64,000 bases of DNA from Plastoroseomonas hellenica (GTDB lineage Bacteria; Pseudomonadota; Alphaproteobacteria; Acetobacterales; Acetobacteraceae), in the NCBI RefSeq assembly GCF_018129085.1, contig NZ_JAAGBB010000033.1, positions 1 through 64,000 on the forward strand. Direction: 5' to 3'. Under the pieces are notes generated by a model. The model did not search any database and had not been told where the DNA came from. It saw only the letters and a list, made by a program, of their open reading frames with translations. Positions 19,811 to 28,462 of the stretch are shown here, piece after piece (the first letter of the stretch is position 1; every line of letters starts with the position of its first letter). A program made the translations under genes and the position numbers.

Positions 19811-20640
19811 GTCCCCTCTCCCTTCTGCTTGGCCGCCCTTCGCTGTGCGACGCCTTCGAGGAAGGCTGCGACGGATGCCTGATGCTCGCGCGTGCTGTAG
19901 CAGATGGCCTGCGCCTGGCTGCCCATGGCGAAGACCTGCTCGACGCTGAGCTCGAATGTCTGATCGAGGATGCTCTTGCTGAGCGCCAGCGCCGCGGGCG
20001 CGCCGCGGCTGAGCTCGGCGGCCCAGGCGCAGGCATCCTCCAGCAGGGTCTCCGCCCCGGTCACGCGGTCGATCATGCCGAGGCGCAGCGCTTCGTCCGG
20101 CGCGACGCTGCGGCCGGAGAAGATGAGCTCCTTGGCGCGGGAGAGGCCGACGCGGCGCGGCAGGAAATACATGCCGCCGCCATCGGGGATGAGGCCGCGC
20201 AGGATGTAGGTCATGGCGAAGCTCGCAGCGTCCGAGGCCATGACGAAGTCGCAGCAGAGCGCCACGTCGCAGCCGAGCCCGGTCGCGGCGCCGTTCACCG
20301 CCGCGATGGTGGGCTTGGGCAGCGCATGCAGCATGGCGATGGCGTGGTGCGTACGCTGCTGGCGGCGCCAGCCGTTCAGCGCCACCTCACCCGGCGGTAC
20401 CGCGAGCCGCGCCTGCATCGACTTGACGTCGCCGCCGGCGCAGAAGCCCTTGCCGGCGCCGGTGATCACCAGGGCGCGGATGGAATCGGTGCGCGCCACA
20501 TGGTCCAGCGCGGCCACGAGATCGGCCCGCATCGCGTCGTCGATGGCGTTGCGCGCGGCCGGGCGGTTCAGGGTCAGCACGGCGACCGGGCCATCGGCCT
20601 GCAGCAGGATGGCGTCGGAGGCGGGATCGGCGGGGGTCAT
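19807..20640 (-). CDS. Enoyl-CoA hydratase/isomerase family protein
   Basis: This 277-residue crotonase-fold protein starts MTPADPASDAILLQADGPVA. The oxyanion-hole regions GAGKGFCAGGDVKSM and AAVNGAATGLGCDVALCCDF are clear. At the positions where classical hydratases carry two catalytic glutamates it appears to have aspartates (GLGCD and LIPDGGG), so isomerase or hydrolase chemistry is possible instead of hydration. The start overlaps the stop of the dehydrogenase gene (ATGA), and its stop overlaps the acyl-CoA synthetase start. It is therefore co-translated with enzymes that supply and activate its CoA substrate. Confidence 0.9.
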   Translation of the reverse strand: MTPADPASDAILLQADGPVAVLTLNRPAARNAIDDAMRADLVAALDHVARTDSIRALVITGAGKGFCAGGDVKSMQARLAVPPGEVALNGWRRQQRTHHAIAMLHALPKPTIAAVNGAATGLGCDVALCCDFVMASDAASFAMTYILRGLIPDGGGMYFLPRRVGLSRAKELIFSGRSVAPDEALRLGMIDRVTGAETLLEDACAWAAELSRGAPAALALSKSILDQTFELSVEQVFAMGSQAQAICYSTREHQASVAAFLEGVAQRRAAKQKGEGT

Positions 20641-21626
20641 GCGGTTGGTTCCCATGTGGCTTGGGCGGCGGCGTTCAGCGGCCGCGGAAGGGGTGCGCCG
20701 GCGCGCCAGGCCCGCAGGCATTCCACCGCACCTTCGCAGTAGAAGCGGAAATTCTGCCGGGTGACGTAGCCGAGATGCGGCGTCAGGATCGTGTTGGGCG
20801 CACGGCGAATCGGGTCGTCGGATGCCATGGGCTCGGGGTCGTGCGTGTCGATCGCCGCGCCGCCGAGCTGGCCGCCTTCGAGTGCGGCGATCAGCGCCGC
20901 CTGGTCCACCAGTGGCCCGCGGGCCGTGTTCACCAGCAGCGCCCCCGGCCGCATGAGACCGAGTTCCGCGGCGCCGACGATGCCGCGCGTCGCCGGCCCG
21001 AGGCCGAGATGCAGGGTGACGATATCGGCCTCGCGGAACAGCCCGTCCTTGTCCGTCAGGCGCGCACCGGCGGCCTCGGCCTTCTCCGCCGTCAGGTTCG
21101 GGCTCCAGGCCAGCAGCCGCATGCCGAAGGCGCGGCCGATCGCCGCCACGCCGGCACCGATGCGGCCGAGCCCGGCGATGCCGAGCGTGGCGTCTTCCAG
21201 CCCGAGGCCGGTGCCCTGCTGCCAGCCGCCCTGCCGCAGGCGCTGTTCCTGCTCCGGGATGCGGCGCGCCAGCGCCAGGATCAGGCCCCAGGTCAGCTCC
21301 ACGGTCGGCGAAGCGCGGGAATTGGTGCCGCAGACCGCGATGCCGCGCACCGCGCAGGCATCGAGGTCCAGGATGCGGTTGCGCATGCCCGCCGTGACGA
21401 TGAGGCGGAGCGCCGGCAGCCGCTGCAGCAGGCTGGCCGGCACCGCGCTCCTCTCGCGGATCAGCACCAGCGCGTCGGCGCCCTGCAAGCGTTCCGCCAG
21501 CTCGGCTTCCGGGAAGTGGGATCGGAAGATCTCGACCGGCATGCCGGACCAGTCCGCGGCGCCGGACACGGCGTCGCCGTAATCATCCAGCACGACGATC
21601 CGGCTGAGAGGCGGCCGCGCCATCAC
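20637..21626 (-). CDS. D-isomer-specific 2-hydroxyacid dehydrogenase
   Basis: This 329-residue NAD(P)-dependent oxidoreductase has the dinucleotide fold GIAGLGRIGAGVAAIGRAFG. The catalytic triad is visible as an arginine in VNTARGPLVDQAAL, a glutamate replaced in context by DTHDPEPMASDD, and a histidine in LTPHLGYVTRQN. It would interconvert a 2-oxoacid and a D-2-hydroxyacid. GTG 21626 overlaps the upstream receptor stop (GTGA); ATG 21623 (TGATG) is an equally plausible start. It is the second gene of the coupled cluster. Confidence 0.9.
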   Translation of the reverse strand: MMARPPLSRIVVLDDYGDAVSGAADWSGMPVEIFRSHFPEAELAERLQGADALVLIRERSAVPASLLQRLPALRLIVTAGMRNRILDLDACAVRGIAVCGTNSRASPTVELTWGLILALARRIPEQEQRLRQGGWQQGTGLGLEDATLGIAGLGRIGAGVAAIGRAFGMRLLAWSPNLTAEKAEAAGARLTDKDGLFREADIVTLHLGLGPATRGIVGAAELGLMRPGALLVNTARGPLVDQAALIAALEGGQLGGAAIDTHDPEPMASDDPIRRAPNTILTPHLGYVTRQNFRFYCEGAVECLRAWRAGAPLPRPLNAAAQATWEPTA

Positions 21627-22603
21627 TCGGCCCGGATGTTGGTGCGGGTCACGACCTGCTGCCAGCGCTGCCGGTCGCGCTCGATGAAGCTGCCGAAATC
21701 CTGCGGCGCCGTGCTCGGCTCCACCTCCACGCCCTCCTCCGCGAGCCGCTGCTGCACGGCGGCATCGGCAAGCGTGGCGTTCAACGCGGCGTGCAGCGCG
21801 CCGATGCGCTCGGCCGGCACGCCGGACGGCGTCAGCAGCCCGTACCAGGTGGAGGAGACGACGTCGGAGAAGCCCTGCTCCACCGTGCTCGGCACCTCCG
21901 GCAGGATCGCGAGCCGCCGCGGCGCCGCCACCGCGATGGCGCGCAGCCCGCCGGATGCGATGTGCGGCCTGAGCGGCGCCGCGGCATTGGTGAGGATCTG
22001 CACGCGGCCGGCGAGCACATCCGTGATGGCGGGCCCGGTGCCGCGATAGGGCACGTGCTCCATCTCGGCGCCGAAGACCAGCGAAAGCAAGGCGCCCAGC
22101 AGATGGCCCGTGGTGCCGGCGCCGGGGCTCGCATAGGAGAGCGGCACCCGGGACCCGCGCGCCAGGTCGCGCAGCTCGCCCATCGTCGTCGCTGCGACCC
22201 CGGGATTGACCGTGATGACGTTGGGCGCGGCGCCGAGGAAGCCGATCGGCGTGAAGTCGCGGATGATGTCGTAGGGGATGCGCGGCTGCACCAGGCTGCT
22301 GATCAGGAAGCTGCCGCTGCCGCCGAGCAGGAAGGTGTGGCCATCCTTCGGCGCGCGCGCGACGACCTCATTGCCCAGTATCCCGCCAGCGCCGCCGCGG
22401 TTCTCCACCACGATCGTCTGCCCGAGGCGCGCGCCCATGCCTTCGGCGATCACGCGGCCCACGATGTCGTTGCTGCCCCCGGCCGCGAAGGGGATGACCA
22501 TGCGGAGCGGCCGGTCGGGGAACGGCGCGGGCTGTGCCGCTGACGGCCGGGCCAGGGCCGCTGATAGTGCGGGGATCAGCATGAGGGCGGTGCGGCGCTG
22601 CAT
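21623..22603 (-). CDS. Bug/TctC-family periplasmic receptor
   Basis: This 326-residue tripartite-tricarboxylate-type binding protein has a signal peptide of about 25 residues (MQRRTALMLIPALSAALARP). Family motifs follow: FPDRPLRMVIPFAAGGSNDIVGR, VVENRGGAGGILGN and YASPGAGTTGHLLGA. These receptors bind carboxylates, amides or aromatic acids. GGAGGAAA lies 8 bases before the ATG. It is the first gene of the leftward cluster and probably captures the acid that the downstream enzymes use. No TctA or TctB membrane genes are nearby, as is common for orphan receptors in Roseomonas-like and Bordetella genomes. Confidence 0.92.
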   Translation of the reverse strand: MQRRTALMLIPALSAALARPSAAQPAPFPDRPLRMVIPFAAGGSNDIVGRVIAEGMGARLGQTIVVENRGGAGGILGNEVVARAPKDGHTFLLGGSGSFLISSLVQPRIPYDIIRDFTPIGFLGAAPNVITVNPGVAATTMGELRDLARGSRVPLSYASPGAGTTGHLLGALLSLVFGAEMEHVPYRGTGPAITDVLAGRVQILTNAAAPLRPHIASGGLRAIAVAAPRRLAILPEVPSTVEQGFSDVVSSTWYGLLTPSGVPAERIGALHAALNATLADAAVQQRLAEEGVEVEPSTAPQDFGSFIERDRQRWQQVVTRTNIRAE

Positions 22604-22693
22604 CGTGGCGGTTTCCTCCGGCAAGTGTCTCGCTCGGCAAGGCGTGTGTTTCTCGGACCCGGCGTCCTTCCGCCATTCCGGCAGCCCTGGAAA

Positions 22694-22737
22694 GCCGAAG
22701 AGATTTTCGGCCTACCCCAACTTAGTGTTATACTAAG
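22694..22737. promoter_or_regulatory. Two palindromes in the LysR-receptor divergent region
   Basis: CTTAGT-N5-ACTAAG (22721-22737) ends three bases before the LysR start codon and contains a T-N11-A LysR-type box. A second palindrome, GCCGAA-N6-TTCGGC (22694-22711), lies just before it. Both are in the spacer shared by the LysR gene and the receptor operon, and are likely autoregulatory and activator sites. Confidence 0.55.
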
Positions 22738-22740
22738 GCG

Positions 22741-23694
22741 ATGCCGCGCACCCTGCCGCCCCTGGACAGCCTTTGGGCCTTCCACACCATCGCCGAGACC
22801 GGCAGCGTCACGGCGGCTGCGGCCGAGCTGAAGGTGACCCAGCCCGCGGTCAGCCGGCGCCTGCGGGAGCTGGAAGCGGCGCTCGGCTGCGCGCTGGTCC
22901 GCCGGGGCCCGAACGCCATCAGCCTCACGGACCAGGGCAAGCGCTTCGCCAGGGAGCTGCGCCAGGGCTTCGCGCAGTTGCAGGCCGCCACGCGGAATCT
23001 GCAGGCGCAGAACGCGCCGCTGCGCATCCGGGCCTATACCACCTGGGCGTTGCGCTGGCTGATCCCGCGACTGCCGCGTTTCGAGGAACAGAACCCCGGG
23101 ATCGACGTGGAGGTGTCCACCTCGACGGCGGTGGTCGACCTCGTTCGGGAAGGTGTCGATGCCGCCATCAAGACGGCACCGGTGGATCATCCGCCGTCGC
23201 CGAAGGCCCGCAGGCTGCAGCCGGTGATGATCGCGCCCTTTGCCGCGCCGAAGCGGGGCAATGCCCGGCGCGCCGGCGCATCGGTACAAGGGCGCCAGCG
23301 CGGTGATCGGCTGCTCGCTGGTCGGTTGCCCGGTGATCGGTTGCTTGGGAGCAAGGTCCGCGCCGGCGACTGGGCCGTCTGGCAGCGGCACGCGGGCCTG
23401 GCGCCGGCCGCACCGCCACTGCTGTTCGAGAGCACGACACTCGCGATCCAGGCCGCGCTCGAGGGCCTGGGGACCGTCATCTGCTCACCGGCCTTCGTGC
23501 AGGAGGAGGTCCATGCGGGCCGCCTGGTCGCCCTTTCGGAGACCAGCGCGACGACGGGCGACTGCTATTGGCTCATCCTGCCTGAGGGCCGCGTGAGCCC
23601 GGCGCTGCGCATCTTCACGGAGTGGCTGATGCGGGAAGCCGCCGCGGAGGACGTGGTTCCGACATTCGCTGGACAGGATACCGACGATCCGTGA
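22741..23694 (+). CDS. LysR-family transcriptional regulator (GcvA-like)
   Basis: This 317-residue regulator has an N-terminal winged helix, LDSLWAFHTIAETGSVTAAAAELKVT followed by QPAVSRRLRELEAALG. The effector domain begins around residue 90 and ends in FTEWLMREA. Between about residues 165 and 205 the sequence is odd: basic, with an internal repeat (GDRLLAGRLPGDRLLGS) encoded by a short duplicated DNA segment, in a place where relatives have a shorter loop. The protein is a little longer than usual as a result. It is divergent from the receptor operon that it probably controls, and its stop overlaps the IclR start (GTGA). Confidence 0.87.
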   Translation: MPRTLPPLDSLWAFHTIAETGSVTAAAAELKVTQPAVSRRLRELEAALGCALVRRGPNAISLTDQGKRFARELRQGFAQLQAATRNLQAQNAPLRIRAYTTWALRWLIPRLPRFEEQNPGIDVEVSTSTAVVDLVREGVDAAIKTAPVDHPPSPKARRLQPVMIAPFAAPKRGNARRAGASVQGRQRGDRLLAGRLPGDRLLGSKVRAGDWAVWQRHAGLAPAAPPLLFESTTLAIQAALEGLGTVICSPAFVQEEVHAGRLVALSETSATTGDCYWLILPEGRVSPALRIFTEWLMREAAAEDVVPTFAGQDTDDP

Positions 23695-24461
23695 CCCGGA
23701 AACCGACCCGAACCCAGACAGCCGCCGCCGGCGCGGTCGAGACGGCGGAACCACGCTCGGTCCTGCGCGAAGGCAGCGTGCGTGCCGTCGACCGGGCATT
23801 GGCCCTGCTCTCGGCCTTCCGGGACGATGACGGGCCCCTCGGCCTGGCCGAGATCTCCCGCCGCGTCGGCTTGAACATGACCACGGCCCTCCGGCTCATG
23901 CAGACGCTGGAAGGGCACGGCTTCGCACAGCGCCTGCCATCCGGCGGCTACCTGCTCGGCGCCACCTTGCTGCTGCTGGGCGAGCGGTTCCGCCGCTCGT
24001 TCAGGCTCGAGCACCACGTCATGCCCGCGCTGGAAAGGCTGCGGGCGGAGAGCGACGAAAGCGCGGTGTTCTTCGTGCGCGACGGCCATCAGCGACGCTG
24101 CCTCTATCGCCTGGATTCGCCGCAGCTCGTGCGGGCCTATGCGCCGATCGGGGAGGTCTTTCCGCTGGGCCATGGCGCGCATGGTCGGGCGCTGATCGCC
24201 TTCGAAGGCCCGCCACGCAGGCTGCCCGTGGTCACCCGCGCGGAGCGGCACCCGGACCTCGCCGCGATCGCCGCCCCGGTGCTGAACGCCGCGGGGCAGG
24301 TCGCCGGCTCGATCGGGATCTCGGTGCCCCTCTATCGCTTCACGCCGGAGACGGAGGCGCACTGCTGCCGCCTGACGATGCGGGAGGCGATCCAGGTCTC
24401 GCGGGAGCTCGGCGGCGATGCCGTGCCGCTCCTGGCCGCCGGGGCGGCGGCGGGCATCTGA
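23691..24461 (+). CDS. IclR-family transcriptional regulator
   Basis: This 256-residue protein has an extended N-terminus, then the IclR winged helix SVRAVDRALALLSAFRDDDG and LGLAEISRRVGLNMTTALRL. The effector domain ends IAAPVLNAAGQVAGSIGIS. The middle of the effector domain is short: about 30-40 residues that normally lie between the GRALIAF and ERHPDLAAIAAPV motifs are reduced to a few. That may alter ligand binding. It starts with GTG overlapping the LysR stop, so two regulators of different families are translated together, a rare pairing. Confidence 0.85.
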   Translation: MTRKPTRTQTAAAGAVETAEPRSVLREGSVRAVDRALALLSAFRDDDGPLGLAEISRRVGLNMTTALRLMQTLEGHGFAQRLPSGGYLLGATLLLLGERFRRSFRLEHHVMPALERLRAESDESAVFFVRDGHQRRCLYRLDSPQLVRAYAPIGEVFPLGHGAHGRALIAFEGPPRRLPVVTRAERHPDLAAIAAPVLNAAGQVAGSIGISVPLYRFTPETEAHCCRLTMREAIQVSRELGGDAVPLLAAGAAAGI

Positions 24462-24476
24462 CGCCGGCGGTCGCGC

Positions 24477-25445
24477 TCAGTCGGCGGCGATGTGGTTCCG
24501 CCGGATGATCTCGCCCCATTTCTGATTCTCGCTGCGGACGAAGGCGGCGAATTCCTCGGGGCTGTTGCCGCCGGGAATCGCGCCCTGCTCGTGCAGCCGC
24601 TGGCGCACCTCGGGGTCCTGGAGCGCTGCGATGGCGGCGCGGCGGAGCGCGCCGAGCGGCCCAGCCGCCATGCGCGCGGGGGCGACCAGGCCATGCCAGT
24701 TGCTGGCATCGACCGCGGGCAGGCCGAGCTCGCCGAAGGTCGGCACATCGGGCAGCCAGGACAGCCGCTCCCGCGTGCCCACCGCCAGGGCCCGCATCGT
24801 GCCGGCCTGGATGTTCGACAGCAGCACCGGCAGGTCCGCGAAGCCGAGCTGCATCTCGTTGCGCAGGATCGCCGTCGCGAGCTGCCCGCCGCTGTTGTAG
24901 GACACGTGCACGATGTCGATGCCCGCCGCCGCGCGAAGCTGCTCGGCCGCGAGATGGGGCATGCTGCCGCTGCCGGTCGAGCCGAAGTTGAGGGCGCCGG
25001 GCCGGGCGCGCGCATCGGCGATCAGGTCCTGGAGGCTGCGGAAGGGCGAGGCCGCGGGCACCACGAGCGGCTCGGGCACCAGGACGGCGAGGGTGATGGG
25101 CGCCAGGTCGCGGATCGGATCATAGGGCGTTCCGCGGCCGAGGCTCGGCGAGATCGCCAGCGCCCCGGCGCTGCCGATGCCGAAGACATAGCCATCGGCC
25201 GCCGCCCGCGCGACGACATCGACGCCGGTCGCGCCGCCGGCCCCCGCGCGATTGTCGACGACCACCGGCTGGCCGAGGGTCGCGGCCATCCTTGGTGCGA
25301 TGATGCGCGCGACGATGTCGCTGGGGCCGCCGGCGGCGAAGGGGACGACGAAGCGGATCGGCCGGGTCGGGTAGGTCTCCTGGGCGGTGGCCGGCAACGC
25401 GGCGAGCACGCCGAGGACGGCGGCCAGAAGCGCGGATATTCTCAT
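24477..25445 (-). CDS. Bug/TctC-family periplasmic receptor (second)
   Basis: This 322-residue receptor has a clear signal peptide (MRISALLAAVLGVLAALPATAQ). Motifs include YPTRPIRFVVPFAAGGPSD, VVDNRAGAGGATGVD and LNFGSTGSGSMPHLAAEQL. It converges with the IclR gene with a 15-base gap and has AGAGGA before its ATG. It is similar in plan to the receptor at 21.6-22.6 kb but clearly not a recent duplicate. It may bring in a related acid; no membrane components are adjacent. Confidence 0.92.
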   Translation of the reverse strand: MRISALLAAVLGVLAALPATAQETYPTRPIRFVVPFAAGGPSDIVARIIAPRMAATLGQPVVVDNRAGAGGATGVDVVARAAADGYVFGIGSAGALAISPSLGRGTPYDPIRDLAPITLAVLVPEPLVVPAASPFRSLQDLIADARARPGALNFGSTGSGSMPHLAAEQLRAAAGIDIVHVSYNSGGQLATAILRNEMQLGFADLPVLLSNIQAGTMRALAVGTRERLSWLPDVPTFGELGLPAVDASNWHGLVAPARMAAGPLGALRRAAIAALQDPEVRQRLHEQGAIPGGNSPEEFAAFVRSENQKWGEIIRRNHIAAD

Positions 25446-25700
25446 GGACGTCCTCTGGTGTCGTTCGGGCCCGGCGGCTGCCGTCAGGCCGCCACCCCTT
25501 AGCGCCAGCTTCCGTACCACGGAAGTAAATTCCACCCCATGGATGGACCCCTGCCTGCGGCCCCCTCGACAGCCGGCGGCGTTGCCACTGGGGCCGGACT
25601 TTGAGAGTACCGCTTGCGGCAGACGCTGGGCTGAACGTCAGGCAATGCCCAGCTCTGGTACGGAGCGAGTGCCGACGACGACACAGGATTGGGCGATTCC

Positions 25701-27167
25701 ATGCAGACCACAGCGACGCCGTCCCTGACTCCCGAGGCAGCGGTCGATCGCCTGGAGGCGATCCACGCCGAGGCCTGCGAAGCCCTTCGCGCGGCGCTGA
25801 AGCGCTACGCCGAGAGCGGAGTTCCACCGACGGAGGAGGAGCGCGCCGGCTTCCGTTACCCCGAGCTCCGGGTCACCTGGGAGCCGCACGGCAAGCAGCC
25901 TTTCACCCGCCGCGCCTGGGCCAAGTTCCAGGCGCCCGGCGTCTATGCGACGACCGTGACTCATCCCGACCACTTCCGGACCTATCTGCTCGAGCAGCTT
26001 CGCCCGCTCGTCGACGAGTTCGGCGCCACCCTCCAGGTTCGCGTGAGCGACCAGGAGATCCCATACCCCTACGTGGCCAGCTCCGGCGACGAGTTCCTGC
26101 ACGGCACCGTCGAGGTCTCGGAGCTGGCGCGCCACTTCCCGGTGCCGCTGCTGGCCGCCGTCGGCGATGAAGTCGCCGATGGGGCCTGGGACTTCTCCCC
26201 CGGCAAGCCGCGGCCGCTTGCCCTCTTCGATGCGGTCCGCGTGGATTTCTCGCTCAAGCGGCTGGCGCATTACACGGGAACGCCCTGGACCAGCATCCAG
26301 CCCTGGATCCTGCTGACCAACTACCAGCGCTATGTCGACCAGTTCGTCCAGCACGGCCTCTCCGAACTGGCCCGCGAAGGAGGCCGGTTTACGCGGCTCA
26401 TGCTGCCCGGCGGCGATACCGTCACCCGCAAGGACGCGGCCGACGAGGCGCTCGCCAAGGTGAAGGCCGCTCCGTGGGAGCGGTTCCAGATGCCGGCCTA
26501 CAGCCTCGAGCGCGAGGACGGGCATGGGGTCACGATCGTCAATATCGGCGTCGGCCCTTCGAACGCGAAGAACATCACCGACCACTTGGCGGTGCTGCGC
26601 CCGAATTGCTGGCTGATGATCGGCCATTGCGGCGGCCTGCGGCAGTCGCAGGTCATCGGCGACTACGTGCTGGCCCACGCCTATCTCCGGCGCGACAAGA
26701 TCCTCGACGAGCTGCTCCCGCCCGAGATCCCGATCCCGGCGCTGGCCGAGGTGCAGGTGGCCCTGCAGGAGGCGGCCGCGCGCGTCACCGGCGAGCGTGG
26801 CGAGGCGTTGAAGCGCCGCCTCAGGACCGGGACGGTCATGAGCGTCGACGACCGGAACTGGGAGCTGCGCTTCACGCAGGAGCGGCGGCGCATCAACCTC
26901 GCCCGCGCAGTGGCGGTGGACATGGAGAGCGGCACGCTCGCCGCCCAGGGCTATCGGCTGCGCGTCCCCTACGGCACGCTGCTCTGCGTCTCCGACAAGC
27001 CGCTGCATGGCGAGATCAAGCTTCCCGGGGCCGCCACCGCCTTCTATGCGCGCGCGGTCGGCGAGCATCTCAGGATCGGGCTCGAGACCTTCGGCCTCCT
27101 GCGCGAGCAGCTCGTCTCGCTCCACTCCCGCAAGCTCCGCTCCTTCGACGAGCCTGTCTTCCGCTGA
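25701..27167 (+). CDS. amn: AMP nucleosidase
   Basis: This enzyme splits AMP into adenine and ribose 5-phosphate and helps to set adenylate pools. The 488-residue length matches the bacterial Amn family. The N-terminal regulatory domain holds YPELRVTWEPHGKQPFTRR and DHFRTYLLEQL. The C-terminal phosphorylase-like domain holds IGVGPSNAKNITDHLAVLRP, MIGHCGGLRQSQ and VAVDMESGTLAAQG, with the catalytic aspartate near LCVSDKPLHGEIK. An in-frame TTG four codons earlier is less likely. It is a single-gene unit. Confidence 0.95.
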   Translation: MQTTATPSLTPEAAVDRLEAIHAEACEALRAALKRYAESGVPPTEEERAGFRYPELRVTWEPHGKQPFTRRAWAKFQAPGVYATTVTHPDHFRTYLLEQLRPLVDEFGATLQVRVSDQEIPYPYVASSGDEFLHGTVEVSELARHFPVPLLAAVGDEVADGAWDFSPGKPRPLALFDAVRVDFSLKRLAHYTGTPWTSIQPWILLTNYQRYVDQFVQHGLSELAREGGRFTRLMLPGGDTVTRKDAADEALAKVKAAPWERFQMPAYSLEREDGHGVTIVNIGVGPSNAKNITDHLAVLRPNCWLMIGHCGGLRQSQVIGDYVLAHAYLRRDKILDELLPPEIPIPALAEVQVALQEAAARVTGERGEALKRRLRTGTVMSVDDRNWELRFTQERRRINLARAVAVDMESGTLAAQGYRLRVPYGTLLCVSDKPLHGEIKLPGAATAFYARAVGEHLRIGLETFGLLREQLVSLHSRKLRSFDEPVFR

Positions 27168-27223
27168 AGCGTGAAGGCTCGCGGTTGAATCGCCGAAAGC
27201 TGAATTGCGCGATCAACTAAGGA

Positions 27224-28027
27224 TCAGGGCAGCGGCACACCGAGGAGGCCTGCCGCGAAGACGGCCAGCGTCATTGCCGTCCAGCCGGCGGCGCCGAGTG
27301 CCAGCAGCCGCGTCGAGGCGCCGGGGAGCAGCAGCGCCAGCGCCGGCAGCGCCTGCATCGCGTGGACGCCGAGGAAATGCGCTATGCGCAGGTCACCGCC
27401 ATTGCGCGACCAGTAGAAGGGCGGCAGGTTCGCGGCATCCGACGGCATCCCGCCGATATGCGACGTGCCGGCGCCTGAGATCGTAGCCCCCGTCAGCCCA
27501 CCGAGGATGCCGGTGAGGACCAGCCCCCAGCCGATGGCGAAGATCCAGCCGCGCGCCTGCCGCGTCGCATCGCCCCGCCGCAGCACCAGCACGCCAAGCG
27601 TCGCGGCGAGCGCCACCAGCGTGACGGCACCGGCGCCCATGAGCTGGTACATGACGTCGCCGAGCGGGTCGGTCGCGAAGTGGCTCGGCTGGCCGAGCGC
27701 GCCGCGGAGGGTGATCCAGCCCATTTCGAACCAGGCGGCGGCCAGCGTTCCCCACAGCACGAGGCGCGCCGTGGCGCCACGCTGCGCGGCAGGCTCCAGC
27801 ACGCCCCAGGCCCAGGCAAGGGTCCAGAACCAGACCACGAAAGAGGCAGCGAATTTCGCCGGCTTGGTCCAGACGGAGACGCCGTTGATCAGGCGCGCAT
27901 CCACCGTCATCGCCGCCAGGCAGAGGAGCAGCAGCGCCAGCGACGCCCAGCCGGCGCGCGCCAGAAGCGGCTGCCGCCGGTCCAACGCGGCGAAGAGGCC
28001 GGGCGTGGAAAGGGCGAGCGCGGTCAT
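27224..28027 (-). CDS. Integral membrane protein, unknown function (7 TM predicted)
   Basis: This 267-residue protein has seven hydrophobic stretches, including LARAGWASLALLLLCLAAMT, FAASFVVWFWTLAWAWGVL and TAMTLAVFAAGLLG. Polar loops include INGVSVWTKPAKF and AGTSHIGGMPSDAANLPPF. I do not recognise a characterised family. Its ATG overlaps the stop of the ABA4-like gene (ATGA), so the two membrane proteins are made together, very probably under the adjacent TetR regulator. Confidence 0.7.
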   Translation of the reverse strand: MTALALSTPGLFAALDRRQPLLARAGWASLALLLLCLAAMTVDARLINGVSVWTKPAKFAASFVVWFWTLAWAWGVLEPAAQRGATARLVLWGTLAAAWFEMGWITLRGALGQPSHFATDPLGDVMYQLMGAGAVTLVALAATLGVLVLRRGDATRQARGWIFAIGWGLVLTGILGGLTGATISGAGTSHIGGMPSDAANLPPFYWSRNGGDLRIAHFLGVHAMQALPALALLLPGASTRLLALGAAGWTAMTLAVFAAGLLGVPLP

Positions 28028-28446
28028 GGACGGATCTCCTTTCGGGACAGCAGGGCGCGAAGAGCGAGGAACAGCAGCAGGCCGATCGGGCCTGCGAGGA
28101 AGGCCGGCGGCAGGCAGAGGCGCGCGGCCCAGGGGCTGATCCCCTCGGCCGCCGCGCGGCGGCAGATCCAGGCGCCGATGAAGAGGTCGAAGGCGAGGTA
28201 GTGGATCCAGCCCGCGAGCAGCACGCCCTCGGTGCGGAACAGGGCGGCGACGGCGGCCAGCGAGGAGAAGCCACCCTCCGCCCCGGGCGCATGGATGGCG
28301 AACAGCGCGGCATAGAGGGCGGAGAGCAGGCCCGGGATGGCGAGGCCGGCGAGCCACCAATTCGCAGCGCGGCTGCGCGGGGCGACCAGAAGGGCGATCC
28401 AGCCGGCGATGGCGAGCGCGCCGGCGGCTGAGAAGAGGGATTCCAT
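28024..28446 (-). CDS. ABA4-like family membrane protein (DUF4281)
   Basis: This 140-residue protein has four membrane helices. The pattern FRTEGVLLAGWIHYLAFDLF followed by GAWICRRAAAEGISPWAARL is characteristic of the ABA4-like family. The founding plant member takes part in neoxanthin synthesis; bacterial functions are not known. GGAGG precedes the ATG by about 11 bases. It is the first gene of a two-gene leftward unit facing a TetR gene across a palindromic operator. Confidence 0.75.
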   Translation of the reverse strand: MESLFSAAGALAIAGWIALLVAPRSRAANWWLAGLAIPGLLSALYAALFAIHAPGAEGGFSSLAAVAALFRTEGVLLAGWIHYLAFDLFIGAWICRRAAAEGISPWAARLCLPPAFLAGPIGLLLFLALRALLSRKEIRP

Positions 28447-28462
28447 GCGTGGTGTCGCCTCC

